Assembly: GCF_017589495.1 (NCBI RefSeq)
Contig: NC_063201.1
Coordinates: forward strand, 7,273,266 to 7,337,265
DNA length: 64,000 nucleotides
DNA from: Alosa alosa
Lineage: Eukaryota > Chordata > Actinopteri > Clupeiformes > Clupeidae
Direction of reading: 5' to 3'
The position numbers and the translations under genes are program-made. The notes under the pieces are model-generated. The model was not told where the DNA came from, did no database searches, and saw nothing but the letters and a program-made list of their open reading frames with translations. Numbering within the stretch: position 1 is the first letter of the stretch; each line of letters begins with the position of its first letter. This document shows positions 13,001 to 24,906 of this stretch, in pieces.

Positions 13001-14863
13001 CAGCCAAGCACGTATGCTGCCCCTGTGTCACAAGGCCAAGACTGGCAGGGAAGGATGCCACCGCCACCGCAGCAGTCACAGAGCTTTGCACGTCAATCTG
13101 ACCCGCAGGAGCTGCCAATGCAGCAGGAGCTGTGGCAGCCTGGCATCGCAGTCACACAGCAATCACAGAAGCGAGAACCACAAAGACAGCCAGAGCCGAC
13201 AGTGAACACGGTCCATGCCCCGCAGCAACAGCAGCAGCATCAGCAATGGCAAATAGAGCGACAAACCCAGCCAGCCCAGGTGCAGAATGTGACTTGGATT
13301 TCTGTGATGGCCCCACAGGCGAACCAAATAGTGCAACAGCAAGCACAGCAAAAGTTACTGCAACAGCAACAACAAGCTCAGGCAGAAGCACTCTCACACT
13401 CCTTGCCACAGAGCCGTGCTGAGACGTGTGTGACTTCACAAGCAGGAATTCTGTTTTCCAAACCCCACCCACGCCTAGAAGATGGAACTCTTTCTTGGGG
13501 CACCAAAACATCCCCAGTTGTTTCACACATCCAAAGCCCAACAAAGGGCCCAACAGAGCATGAGAGGAGTCCTCTTTCCATCTTATGGGGTAGCACTACT
13601 ACCTCTGTGCAGCCACAGACCTCAACAGGCACTCTTCCTCATGACACAGGGTCCAGTATTGCCCCCACTAAGCCAAATGAGCAAGAGCCACAGTTATCAC
13701 ACGGGCCTAAAGTTTCAACATCTACACCAACTACCCAGCCTGGGGTGTCCTCTCAATCATCGAAAGATGACACTAAATTATGGAGTTATAAAATACCCAT
13801 TGGTATAGCCCAAACTATATCAGACCAACCTGGCAATGGTACAGATAAACTACGACAACAATCTCCAGGTTCAGCAAACCAGTCCATGGCGACAAATCAG
13901 ACACAAATAGACGCTTCTCACTTACCACCAGCGACAGAGAGTACCCTCTGGACATTCCAAGCTACCTCAATCATTCCCAAGACCCTAAGTTCTCAAGACA
14001 GCAGTGCAGTAGAACAACTGCAGCAACAACAATTGCAACCACATCAACTAATGCACTTGCAACAACAAAAGCTACAATTGCAGCAGCAGCAGCAGCAACA
14101 ATTGCAACTGCAGCAGCAGCTGCAGAAACAACAACAGCAATTACAACTGCAGCAACAGCAACAACAATTACAGTTGCAACAACAACTACAGCTGCAGCAA
14201 CAGCAGCAGCAACAACAACAACAGTTACAGATGCAGCAGCAACAACAACAACAACAACAACAACAACAACTACAGTTACAGCAACAACAAATACAACTGC
14301 AGCAGCAAAAGCAACCTCCGTTAGCTTCAACCTGGGTGAATCCCACCACATCTTCACAAATGAGCCCTATAACCATTCAGTATGGAGCACCTCGTTTCCC
14401 ACACGGGGACGCCCCTGCAGTGTGGGGGTTTCAGACGGCCCCAGGGGGGTCCCAGACATTGTTAACAGGACCAATACAGCAGGGGACAGTGCGAGGCCAG
14501 ACCCAGTTGCCACTGATGACGGGACCGCAGATAATCATCAACCAGGCCCCACCGTTTCTCTCCCCTGCTCTACGACCACTACCTCCACTTGGCCTGCCAG
14601 CTCCACACCCCCTTCACTCCGTTGCAGTCAACCAGATATCGAGGCCGCCACCTCAGAACCTGTTTTTCAACCCACAGGGAATAATAGGCGATAGGCCTCC
14701 TCGGCCCTTTGCTCAGATAGCTCCTCGGACTGAGCTGCCTAACCTGACAGGCCGTTTGCCTTTCCCCACAGACCGCCGCCAGTGTGTGATCTGTGGGTGT
14801 GCATTCGCTCAAGAACTCGAGCTACAGATGCATTACATGCAGCATGCAAAAGGAGAAATCTGA
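10053..14863 (+). CDS. C2H2 zinc-finger protein, ~18 fingers with Gln-rich region (ZNF576-type terminal finger)
   Basis: Two coding exons, 10053-10404 and 10782-14863, join in phase 1 to 1477 residues. The start has a good context (GGAACATGG). Exon 1 is acidic. Exon 2 opens with an acidic Gly/Glu/Asp/Lys heptad array, then Cys2His2 fingers from CRECGKCFTRRETYNLH onward. There are seventeen fingers in the first half, one of them C2HC. Several use TGEKP-like linkers, so sequence-specific DNA binding is expected. A four-finger block (11741-12058) recurs as a second copy (12421-12735). The C-terminal ~550 residues are Pro/Gln/Ser/Thr-rich, with a long polyglutamine/leucine tract typical of activation domains. 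The protein ends with a lone finger CVICGCAFAQELELQMHYMQH then AKGEI-stop, shared with two neighbours. The expected location is the nucleus. AATAAA is at 15206. Confidence 0.9.
10970..11096 (+). repeat. Heptapeptide-encoding minisatellite (GGGEDEK)n
   Basis: An in-frame GA-rich repeat, with an 18-21-bp unit close to GGAGGAGGTGAAGATGAGAAA, is repeated about five times. It encodes a charged GG(G)EDEK array just before the zinc fingers. Length polymorphism is likely, and it would change protein length without a frameshift. Confidence 0.8.
14010..14310 (+). repeat. CAG/CAA repeat encoding a poly-Gln/Leu tract
   Basis: Mixed CAG and CAA codons are broken by CTG/TTG/TTA leucines, giving runs such as LQLQQQQQ. 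Mixed codons make it less expansion-prone than a pure CAG tract. It lies ~90 residues after the last proline-rich segment and before the terminal finger. Confidence 0.85.
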
Positions 14864-16140
14864 TGTGTACTACAGGAAAACAAGGCAAACGAGTTATTTT
14901 TAAGCTGATGTACCTCCTGCTTGAACACTGATTCATGTTCTTATTGTTAATTGTATTAAATTGAGCTTGAAAGGATTGTGTAATCATGTAACTTGAAATG
15001 TCATGTTGGAAACATTGGTTATTACTGATGATGTGCTCTGAAATGTTTTATGTCATTGATTTAGCATACATGAAAATGTAAGGACATATGTCAAGGTGAT
15101 GCACAATTACATTAAAGAAATCCAGATTTTATACCTTTTCTGTGTGTGCCAGGTGCTACATTTTATGATTTAGTTTGAATTGTTCAGGGTCTCATTTATC
15201 TGCCAAATAAATGTTTAAAGAGGGTACTACTAGGGTTAGGGTTTTTTATTTAAATTTACATTACAGTTCAAATATCATCCTGTATTTGATTTACTAGCAT
15301 CCAGACAGATAATTATTTGAATATTGTTTAGATATTTAGCCTAATTATGATTTCAGGATGACATCATTATTGTTAAATCTGGATTTTGCGGCTTTACATT
15401 AATGTAGGTCCTAAGCAAAAACTATAACACTGCTAGTGTCATGGTGATTTAAGGGAACTCCATACCACCCTTCTTTTTTTATTATTATTTATTTATTTTT
15501 TTTAAACGTTTTTTCATACATCCCCAAATACTGTGGTGGGCTACTATGATTTGTAGGCCTAGCTGAAGAACACATTCATGATATCACTGTTCTTCCTTTG
15601 CTGCTTCCTTCCATACTGTGTCTACTTTATGAAAAGGGTTTCTAAATAAGGAATGCAATTTCACAATGTTATGAAGTAGCCTCGGCTTAATTTGTGCAAC
15701 ATGGTCCCAATATCTGCGATAACCTGTTTTGGTTAAAAAATAACTATATTTGTTATTTAATATATTGAGAGCTATTAACACATTATGCAACGTTTAACAA
15801 CCGTGGCTATATCTGTTTTTATATGGGAAAGAGAAATGCTGTTTCTCTTTGAAGTGGGACCAGATTCTTTGTGTTCCTACCATTGTGCCATTTCACAATA
15901 ATAAAAACATAATACAATTGTAGTCGCGCCATTTCAAGCCATTTTAAGACTAAGTTAGGGAAGTTGTTGGACGTAATTTCCTGGGGCCGCCGAAGTGTTT
16001 CCGCACTGTTGTGTGTTCATAGCATAGCATAGCATAGCCTAGCATAGCATAGCCGTTCTCTGCTCTCTGTTTTCTGCACCCACCCCTGTGGTTGTGTTGC
16101 AGGGAAGCGCGAGGGGCCCCTGGAGTGGAATAGAGTCATC
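14864..16140. other. Intergenic region, 18-finger gene to 28-finger gene
   Basis: The first ~350 bases are the 3' UTR of the upstream gene (AATAAA at 15206-15211). The rest has no coding exon that I can support. A pentanucleotide ATAGC repeat sits at 16019-16053, next to the presumed transcription start of the 28-finger gene. Confidence 0.5.
16019..16053 (+). repeat. (ATAGC)n microsatellite, ~7 units
   Basis: ATAGC is repeated with one interrupted unit (CTAGC). It ends ~90 bp before the ATG of the 28-finger gene, so it probably lies in the promoter or 5' UTR. Confidence 0.85.
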
Positions 16141-19100
16141 ATGGCTGCTGTTTATTCCGAAAAAGGTGGCACATTGCAAGGAAATGTTGTTGTACTTTCA
16201 AAAGAAAACGAAGAGGGTACCTGTAATGCTGGAGTACCTAGCGACCCCAACCAAATTAAAGCAGATGATCTAGGTGCATTCGTAGACTCAAAGCTTAGTG
16301 GCCCAGCTACATCTAAGAACCACGCCGAGATGGATGGGATGAACGCCATGCCATCCATTATAATAAAAGAAGAGCGGATTGAGGATGAAGAATATATGCA
16401 GATAAACTTAAGTGATGTCGGTGTAGAGTCGGAGGAGACCGCTGCTGATAATGGGAATGAGTCCACCCAAGAAGAAAATGTTGATGGTGAGTAAACATGT
16501 TAGCAAATGCATGTCCCGACTTTTAGCTAATTAGCTTTCGTGTAACGTTAAAGCTGGCTGGCTAGTGACAACTGATGTTTGTCGGCCCCATATGTAATGT
16601 TGGCTATATGTCTAACAGTTGCATTGAACCAAGGTGATATTGCGAAACATTAGTAAAGCATGTGCAAGGGAAATAAGGTTATTGTTATTAGCAGGCGTGG
16701 TTGGAAATGGTTGTCTCCTATAATAACGAACCGCTTTCTTTTAGTAAATGAACCATACCAAACTGTTAACGTGTGCTATCAACAAACTGTCTTCTCGACT
16801 TTAACTGTGACTAGTAGATAATTAACGTTAGCCATGCATTCTTCTCAATAAGTCATTTGATAGCATTAAGCTTTTATTGGGATGCATAACTACCAATAAT
16901 GGCTAAAATGTGTTAAAAAATAGTCTTGTAGGAAAGAAACATTAATTGAGCTCGGTTAGCAACCGTCCACGGCTAACATCTGTTTAGCTAGTCTGCTAGC
17001 TTGCTACTTAGCTAGCTGAGAAACATCACTAACTTACAAAGTTTTGCTCTAAATGCAACATTTCTGAAGACCTAACAGGTCTTTTCAACTCTTGACTTGA
17101 CTGGTTTTGAGTTGTCATTTGCTTCTGGTTTTAATCGCGCCCGTGCTTGGACTTGCAAGAGTTAGCTTATCTGTAACAACAGTCTACAGTCGGTTGGTTG
17201 TGAAGCCAGTAGCGTAACAAAACAGTGCTTCCAGTAGCCTATCAGCCTCCATTTGCAGTGTGCACCACGGACTAGGGAGTAGACAGACTTGTAATAATAA
17301 TACTGTAGTGACTTCAAGTTGCGCCTATTCAAAATACCAAAATAATAATAATTATAATAGGTGGCATCAGTGTAAAGAAACGAAATGATACATTAGCAGA
17401 TGATAAGGTTTTGCAGAGATGCATGCACCTGATGTTCATTCAATAATTCCCTGCAAAATGATACAATATCAGGCTACATTTTCAATTTAATTTATTTCTC
17501 TTCTTATTAAATTGTGATTTTAAGGTTTACATTTCTATATATGTTTTGTTTTAAGCATGAACTTTATGAATTGCCCATGTGAATTTGTAGTTATGTCATT
17601 CATCATTTAATATAGCCCTTGCTGTATTTTTGGCCCTCCCAAATTTGGAAAGCTGACCAAACCCAGTGCTGTGTCTATGGATCATTTCTGTCCATACATA
17701 TTCTTTATCTTGCCACAATAGATAAATGCACTGGAAAGCTAATGCATACTGAAAAGTGATTGCTAAACTGTGAGGGCTATTGTTGTTTTATTTCAAGGAC
17801 ATTGGTTTCATTATCAGTACTTTCTGTGTAACAGTCTTTTTGTTGCCTCAGTAATGCAATGAATGTTAACAAATCACATGTGAAGGTGTTGTTTTCAGCT
17901 CAGAATGTTTTTGTTTCTTTGATACAATAACTTCTCTGTCATGTGCAAACCAATTTGTGTGCAAATAATTTAATAAACATCTGTGTTTTTAAGACAGTGG
18001 CGTTTTCTTTATTATTATTTAAAACGAAAGGAGGGAAATATATTGATGAAACAAGGTAATCCATTTTTTAGCCTTATGCTGCTATACTTTTTTTTTTATC
18101 CTTTTCTCTTTTCTCTGGCAACAGGAGTCGCCCTGACCTCCTATTTTTCCCTTTCTATTTCTAGGGGAGTGGCAACTCCGCTGTGTGGATTGTGGCGAGA
18201 CCTTCGGGGACAAAGAGATCTACCTGGAGCACCGTCGCGCGCACACCCACGACGGTCCTATTGTGTGCCTGGACAGTGACTCTCAGTTCGACGACCTTCT
18301 TGTCTCTCAGGATGGCGGGCGGCGGACTCTGTGCTGTGCTCTTTGCGGGCGCAAATTTTCAAGTTCACGTGGCTTTTTCAGTCATCAACTGAAGCATCGT
18401 AATCAGTCACTGAGGCACGGTCACGAGAACAGTTATGGGCAACCTGGTGCAAAGCAGCGTTTTTATGAGTGTCAAGACTGTGGTAAGACATATTATACCA
18501 TTGGCCAGTATCTCAACCATCAACGGTCCCACAAACAGGCCTCAAAGTCTGTGTTTCATCAGTTAGCAGACCTCAAAAAGAAGTCGTTCCAGTGCCCTAC
18601 TTGTGGCCGTTCATACTCTCGTGCTTCAGCTCTCGATGCCCATCGCCGCTGCCATGAGGTGAAACTGATCAAACCTCGACCTGGTGCTGCAGGAAAGGCA
18701 CCAGTGGCACAGGAACCTGCAAATGAAAATGAAGGTTCCGACCAAGCCACTGAGACAGTAGATGAAAGCCAAAAGGCGACAGATGAAAGGCAAAAAACAC
18801 CCACACCATATGCTTGTCAATGTGGCCGATCTTTTCGCACATTGTGTGGCTTAAGCACACATCAACGCTTTAGCTCTGTATGTAACCCCACTGTTGTCAA
18901 AGTAATCAAGCAGGAAAGTAAGCTGCCGTTCAAGTGCTCACAGTGTGAGAAGCAGTTTGTGAGCCCAGTGGCACTGGCATGCCATGAACGTTGGCACAGA
19001 AGGCGCGACATGATTCGCAGTAGTGGCGTCTCCCTCAAGTGTGAGGAGTGTGGCAAGTCTTTTACCTCACTCACCTTTTTCCACAAGCATCAAAGATTGG

Positions 19101-22100
19101 CTCACAGTGAGGAGGCACCTGCAAAGTCTTTCCTTCATCAAGTGTGTCAGCTGCAGAAAAAAGCGTTTGAATGTCAGGATTGTGGACGGCGGTTCTCCAG
19201 AGCCTCAGCTCTCCAGTCTCACCAGCTTTGCCATACAGATGTCTACAGCGACATTTTAGAAACTCCAGCTCAAACATCCAACGTGACCCCTCCATCACCT
19301 CAAAAGCTGTACTTGTCCAACAAAGAGCAAGCTGCGAACTTTGCTATTGGGGCAATGGCTTATTCACAAGATGTTAGTGCAGATGTTACCGCTGAACTCA
19401 ACAGCAGTGAGACAGATTACATGGAAGAGGGAAATGAGACGGCAGACTTGAATGTAGAGGTTGTTAGTGTAACTGCATCAGACGGCTCATTGTTTGGAAG
19501 TGAGGACGAGCTAGAACAGGACCAGAATCCTGACCTGGAATTGGTGTGTGAATCTGATGCTGATGAAAGAGAGGAGTTGCCTCCTCTTACAACACAGAAT
19601 GATGCACCTACATCAACACAGCATTATAACCCACCCACGTCACCACAGCAATACAAACCTGAGGCTAATGTGAAAATTGTGAAGGTGAACTTTGCTCCTG
19701 TTAATGACCAAAATATAAAGGGGAAAGGCTTGTACAGAAGTGAACCTCAACAGATTGTGAATTTTGAGTGTCCAGAGTGTGGCAGACAGTTTGAAAGTGC
19801 CGGTGGCCTACGTTGTCATAGACTGTGGCACAGAGGAGGGATGGGTAAAAAAGCATGCGTTAAGAGGAAGATTTCTGCCACCAGTTCTGTAGTGAAACGC
19901 CACTTTGTCTGTGATATCTGTGGCCATAAAAGTTACTCAATGCCTGCACATAATGCCCACTTGGGGAAACACGAAGAGAGAACCCCTTACAAATCAATCT
20001 CGTACCAGCTTGCGGAGCTTAAAAAGAACAGCTTTAAATGTGATGAATGTGGAATGCGCTTTTCTCGACTCTCTGCCCTGCATTCCCATCAGCAGCATCA
20101 TAACAGTGAAAAGAAACCGTTTGCATGCCAGAACTGTGACAAGAGCTATTCTAATGCCAGTGGTCTGTACAACCATAGAAAGACATGTTACCCTGGAAAA
20201 ATTGTTAAGGCCAAGCCAGCACCTGAGGTGAAAAAAGAGGCTTTTAACCCAAAGAAAACTCTACTCGGCCCAAAGGTTCACCAGTGTAAGCGATGCGGGA
20301 AGAGCTTTTGGTCCTTTGGAGCCTTGTCTCATCACAAGCAGTACCATCCACAGTGTGCAACTGTGAAATCTGACCCCAATAACCCTGTTAATGGCCGTCC
20401 CCGTCGTGTCTCCTGCCCTATTTGTGGGCACAAGTTTCGGAAAAGGGGTAGTCTGGCTTGGCATATGCAGCGACATAAACAGAAGACGACGGAGGTGCAT
20501 ACCTGCGGAGAATGTGGCAAGTCTTATCGCTTACTCACCTGTTTCCTGAAACACCAGCTTGTGCATGGGGACGCCCAAACTAATCCTCCACCAATCAAGT
20601 CCTTTGATTTTCAGGTAGAGCAAGTAAAAAAGAATTCATACAGCTGCACACATTGTGGGAAACTCTTCTCCCGTGCAATGGCTCTCCAGTTCCACATGAG
20701 AAGTCATGGGTACGAGGCTGGCTTTTCTTTATCAAAATCTGAAGCTAGAGAAGAGCTGCAGTGCCCAACCTGTCCCAATAAATTTCAAAATGAAGCGAAG
20801 TTACAAAAACATAAAAAGAAATGTGGACAAACTAAAGAGAACAAGGCGGATCAAGTGCCGACCACAGAGGGTGCAGAGAAATCAGAGTCTAATATGCCCA
20901 ATAATTTACAGAATGCATCTAAATCTGATACTGTTCCCCAGATTTCCTCAGAACCAAAAACAGTTGATCTGAAATATAAATGTGCTGTCTGCGGGAGAAG
21001 CTTTGCTGTTGTAGGAGCACTTAATTTTCATAAAAGAATCCATCTTAAGAGTCACACTCATCTGGTCAAATCAAAAATTTCCAGACTTAGTCGAGGGGCA
21101 AACTTGACCACAGAACAGAAATCTGGCAAATATCCATTTACTTGCACTGACTGTGGTAGACATTTTACAAATAATTCCGCTTTAGGGACTCACAGGCGAT
21201 GGCACACTGATAAAAAATTTGCTGGATTTTTGTCGAAAGAGGAGGAAACTTCAGTTAAAAAATCTGTTGACAATGGGCCGTTTCTTTGTAATCTCTGTGG
21301 CAAGGGATTCTTCTATTTGTGTGTTCTACGACGGCATCAAAAACACCACCCCCCGCTCGAAGAAAAGCCATTTGGAAAGTCCCAAACAGCAGATCTGCTC
21401 CCTGAGTCAAATGCTACGCCCTCAGCAAGCTCTTTATCTTGTCCAGAATGTGACATGACCTTTTTTAGTGGCACACAGTTGGCAATGCATTTTGAGAATC
21501 ACCATGCCAACTCAACAGTGCCCATTTCTGAAAAATCATCCCTCCATGTCCCTTCCCTTAAAGACCCATCAGTTCAATCTCAAACGCCAACCAATGCAAA
21601 CCCATCAAACACCCCCCCATCAAAAAAGAACAACTTGAAACTGAAAGTTCATCAGTGTCCCCACTGCCCAAAGAATTTCCCTAAAATCAGAGGACTGCGA
21701 GCACACAAATGGCAGGCGCACAGGAAACCAGTTGAGCCTGTTGCGCCCGCCGTGCCATTGGTGCCCCTGAAACCCTTCCCTTGCCCTGATTGTGAAAAAC
21801 GGTACAGTTCTCAGGGAGCCCTTTACAATCACCGAAAGACATGCAAATCAGTGAAGGTTGAGCCCCGCAAAGCAGTGAAGGCTGAACCTCGCAAAACAGT
21901 AAAGATTGAACCCCGCAAAGCAGTAAAGATTGAACCCCGCAAAGCAGTAAAGGTTGAGCCTCGCAAAGCTGTAAAGGTTGAGCCCCCCAAACCCCTAGTC
22001 ACAAAAGTAAAAGTGGAAGAAACTGCCGTTCCACGCAGACCTGTGGAGCTGGTTAGCAAGTGCTTCTTCAAGTGCCACAAGTGCGGAAAAGCTTTCCCTA

Positions 22101-22729
22101 GTGAGGAGCAGTTGAAGGCTCATAAGGACGTAGCAAAGACACGGCCTTTCTGCTGTGCCCTCTGTTGCCGGGGCTACTGGACAGAGGCCCAGCTGCAGCA
22201 GCACCTCTCCTGGCACGACGAGGTCCGTAAACGGCTGCCCACTGAACTAAGATACAGGCTCAGTACCTCAGTCTCACCTGGGCTCAAGCCCAAACCTCAA
22301 CCCCCACTTCCCAGCCCAGAGAAAAAGAACTCTCCGTCTCAAATTAAGCCGTCTGCAGCTAAACCTGTTGCACCTCCTCCCCCTCAAAAGGGCCACAAGT
22401 GTCAGCACTGTGGCAAGTCTTTCCTGTCTCCCATGGCCTTGCAGCAGCACCAGGCTCAGCATACTAAGTCTTTCCAAGACCAGCATAATAAGACTAACCA
22501 AGATCAGCCCACTTACCATTGCACCCTGTGCCCCCTTACCTTCACTGAGATCCGGGATCTCATTGATCACCACCAGGAATGCATGGGTGAAAAAGAACAG
22601 AAAGATTCTGGTTCTGAACCGCCCGTTAGACACAGTGACAGCTTAACATGCATCGAGTGTGGATTGTCTTTTGGTCAAGAGACTGAGTTGCATCAGCACT
22701 ACATAGAACATGCACGTGGAGAATACTGA
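16141..22729 (+). CDS. C2H2 zinc-finger protein with ~28 fingers, SUMO-motif array and ZNF576-type terminal finger
   Basis: Exon 1 is 16141-16486 (ATG in CATCATGGC) and exon 2 is 18165-22729. They join in phase 1 to 1636 residues. Exon 1 is acidic and carries SIIIKEERIEDEE, a SUMO-type site next to acidic residues. Exon 2 holds about 28 Cys2His2 fingers spread along its length, mostly without TGEKP linkers. Several are C2HC or degenerate (for example NHRKTC and HKDVAK). Four fingers are preceded by the same linker, KS...Q(L/V)..(L/V)(K/Q)K.(S/A)F/Y, and carry FSRA.AL-type helices. Around residues 1345-1400 there is a tandem of VK(V/A/I)EPRKA units. The last finger, CIECGLSFGQETELHQHYIEH then ARGEY-stop, matches the finger ending the two flanking genes. 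The expected role is a nuclear DNA-binding repressor or scaffold. Polyadenylation is probably at AATAAA 23840 or 24564. Confidence 0.9.
16487..18164 (+). other. Intron 1 of the 28-finger gene
   Basis: The donor is GATG|GTGAGT and the acceptor is TTTCTATTTCTAG|GGGAG. The interior is AT-rich, and I see no gene or clear mobile element in it. Confidence 0.8.
21850..22020 (+). repeat. 24-bp coding minisatellite encoding tandem psi-K-x-E (SUMO consensus) units
   Basis: A 24-bp unit close to AAGGTTGAGCCCCGCAAAGC-AGTA repeats about six times. It encodes KVEP/KAEP/KIEP..RKAV units and ends VKVEE. Each V-K-x-E core fits the SUMO conjugation consensus. Confidence 0.85.
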
Positions 22730-23151
22730 TTTGAAGATATTAAAAGAATGTCTTTGGGTTAAAGAATGAATGTTTGTATGAAGACGCTATGATTTAGAGG
22801 ATCTAATTTGATCTTCTGTCAAAAACAAGTTCTTTATTGAGACATGTAGTCTTTGTGAGTAAAATGTGACTTCAGGTTTTTACTATGGGAAGTCAATGTT
22901 TATTTCTCAGGCTAAATTTTTGCGCTGGACAAAAAGTACTTTGAGATCTATATTTCCTGTGTAGTGATCAGTTCTTTTATTACATATAACACTTTTGTCA
23001 AATAAGTTATTTTAGGTAATGGGGTGCTATATACTTTTTCCATATGGTCATAACTACCAAGTGCAACCATCACTTAAAACTATTCTTTAGTGCTAGACTT
23101 GCAACTGTGCCCCTCGTCCTGACCTTGTTTTGCATTACCCATGTAAATTTG

Positions 23152-23197
<46 letters not shown>

Positions 23198-24906
23198 ATA
23201 TATGCTCTCTCTTTTCTACCCTTTTGTGATTAGGACTACTAACTTAATATACTTGACTCCCCATCAGGCTATTTTTATTCATTTTACATCCCTCTCCCCA
23301 TATTATGAACACTACACATGCTCTACTGTTAGTCCAAAACTAGCTGGCTTGTAATGTTTCTTGTGTTTGATATTAATGATGTTCTGTTATTGTTGATTTA
23401 AATGAAACAATGTTTTTTTGTTTGTGTTGATTTCAAATCAGTCAAAAATTATAGAATAATTGTAGCAGCTAAATGAATCTGTTTTGTTTAAGTTAGTGAG
23501 GTTTAGGGTTGTTTCTTGTCTTACCTCATACAGATTTTCTGTACACTGGTGCCACCTAGTGGGGTAGCTTCATAAATCTATACCCTTTTAAAAGCTAGAA
23601 TTCAAAGGGATATCTTTTGATGATACCCAATGGAGAAGAATGGCATCTCCATTACTCTGGATTTGAGGAAAGATTTCTAACACTTTTGTTTATTCTTTAT
23701 CTTGCTTTCCCATAGATCGAGTTACTTATCTAATTAGTGATAAGTTACTGATTTTTATTATTACAGCATTAACTACAAACTAAGCATCAAAATGAACTAA
23801 AACCAATACAGGTTTGTTTCATGAAACTGATGGCAAGTGAATAAAACAATTCAAGACAAAATATGCATGTTTGTCCCTGTTGTGGGTTCAGTAAGTTGGT
23901 TTCTGCCAGTTCAGTGAGAAGAGAATCTTTGCACTGTGTGTTTCATTGGGACACCTTGTTTGAAATTCTCGGAGTTATCTGCTATGTTCCCCCACAAATA
24001 TACTCTCATTTGAAATACTCATCAATGGGCTTTGACTGTACATTGTCAGGGATTGAAGGATTGTCCTATCTAGTGACTAGTTATATGGCATTTATTGCCC
24101 TTAATGTGCTTTGATGTTGATTAGTGAGACAGTGGTCATACAATTGTCATTTGTAAATAATTTCTAAAAAACACTTGAAATATATGCTTGTCATTAATTA
24201 TTTCAGTCCTTGAAGCACAACTTGAGTACATATTTCTCTTGTTTATGGTACATATCTGTTGAACTATCCAGCATTAATACTTTGACTTAAAAGTCATCAA
24301 ATATAAGGCCTTGGAGAAGTCTGATATTGGCTTTAGGTCTGCTCAGCTCATCCTTAAACAGTCTACACTTGCTTTTGAAGTTTTATCCCTGAAACCTGGG
24401 TAGATTTGCCACTCCAGACCAGAAGTACACATCATGTAATCTGAAGTTTAATGGGTTTAGAGACAAGTTTCATGCTTATAAATCTTACATGTAAAAATGC
24501 ATTGGTTAGAGTGATCTCTACTAGGTTACTTCTTTGAACTATCCTGATTGTATGCAAAGCCTAAATAAAGCACTATTCAAAGATACTCATCGTTTGTTTC
24601 TCAATGTTTTTTTGTAATAAGATGTGTTGTTACAGTTGGCTTTATTAAAGTGCATGTTGCACATATGCGAAAGAGTATATTTAACCTGCATATGCTGGAG
24701 AAAGACATTTAGACATTCATAAACATTCAGAGGGTGCATTTGTGTCGAAGTAAGCCTAAGTATCACTAACCTTGAGCCAAGCTAATTTTTACTTTACACA
24801 TAACTCGGGGAATTAGGTTACTTAATAATTCTGCTCATCTGTCAATGTTTTGTGTGTAGTAAAACTGTTTGGTTAACTGGCCTATAATGTTTCTCCCCTC
24901 CCGTAG
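22730..24906. other. 3' UTR of the 28-finger gene and region before the 8-finger exon
   Basis: It contains a (TG)n microsatellite at 23153-23197 and two candidate polyadenylation signals, AATAAA at 23840-23845 and 24564-24569. I searched it for a first coding exon ending in phase 1 that could serve the 8-finger exon at 24907 and found none convincing. Confidence 0.5.
23153..23197 (+). repeat. (TG)n microsatellite
   Basis: About 22 uninterrupted TG units lie in the 3' untranslated region of the 28-finger gene. Confidence 0.95.

Noticed and set aside
13971..14376. Minus-strand frames rich in Val/Ala or Cys
   Set aside because: They are the complement of the CAG/CAA polyglutamine tract.
23863..24114. 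Candidate first exon for the 8-finger exon
   Set aside because: The frame lacks the acidic character of the other first exons and has no phase-1 donor in a sensible position.
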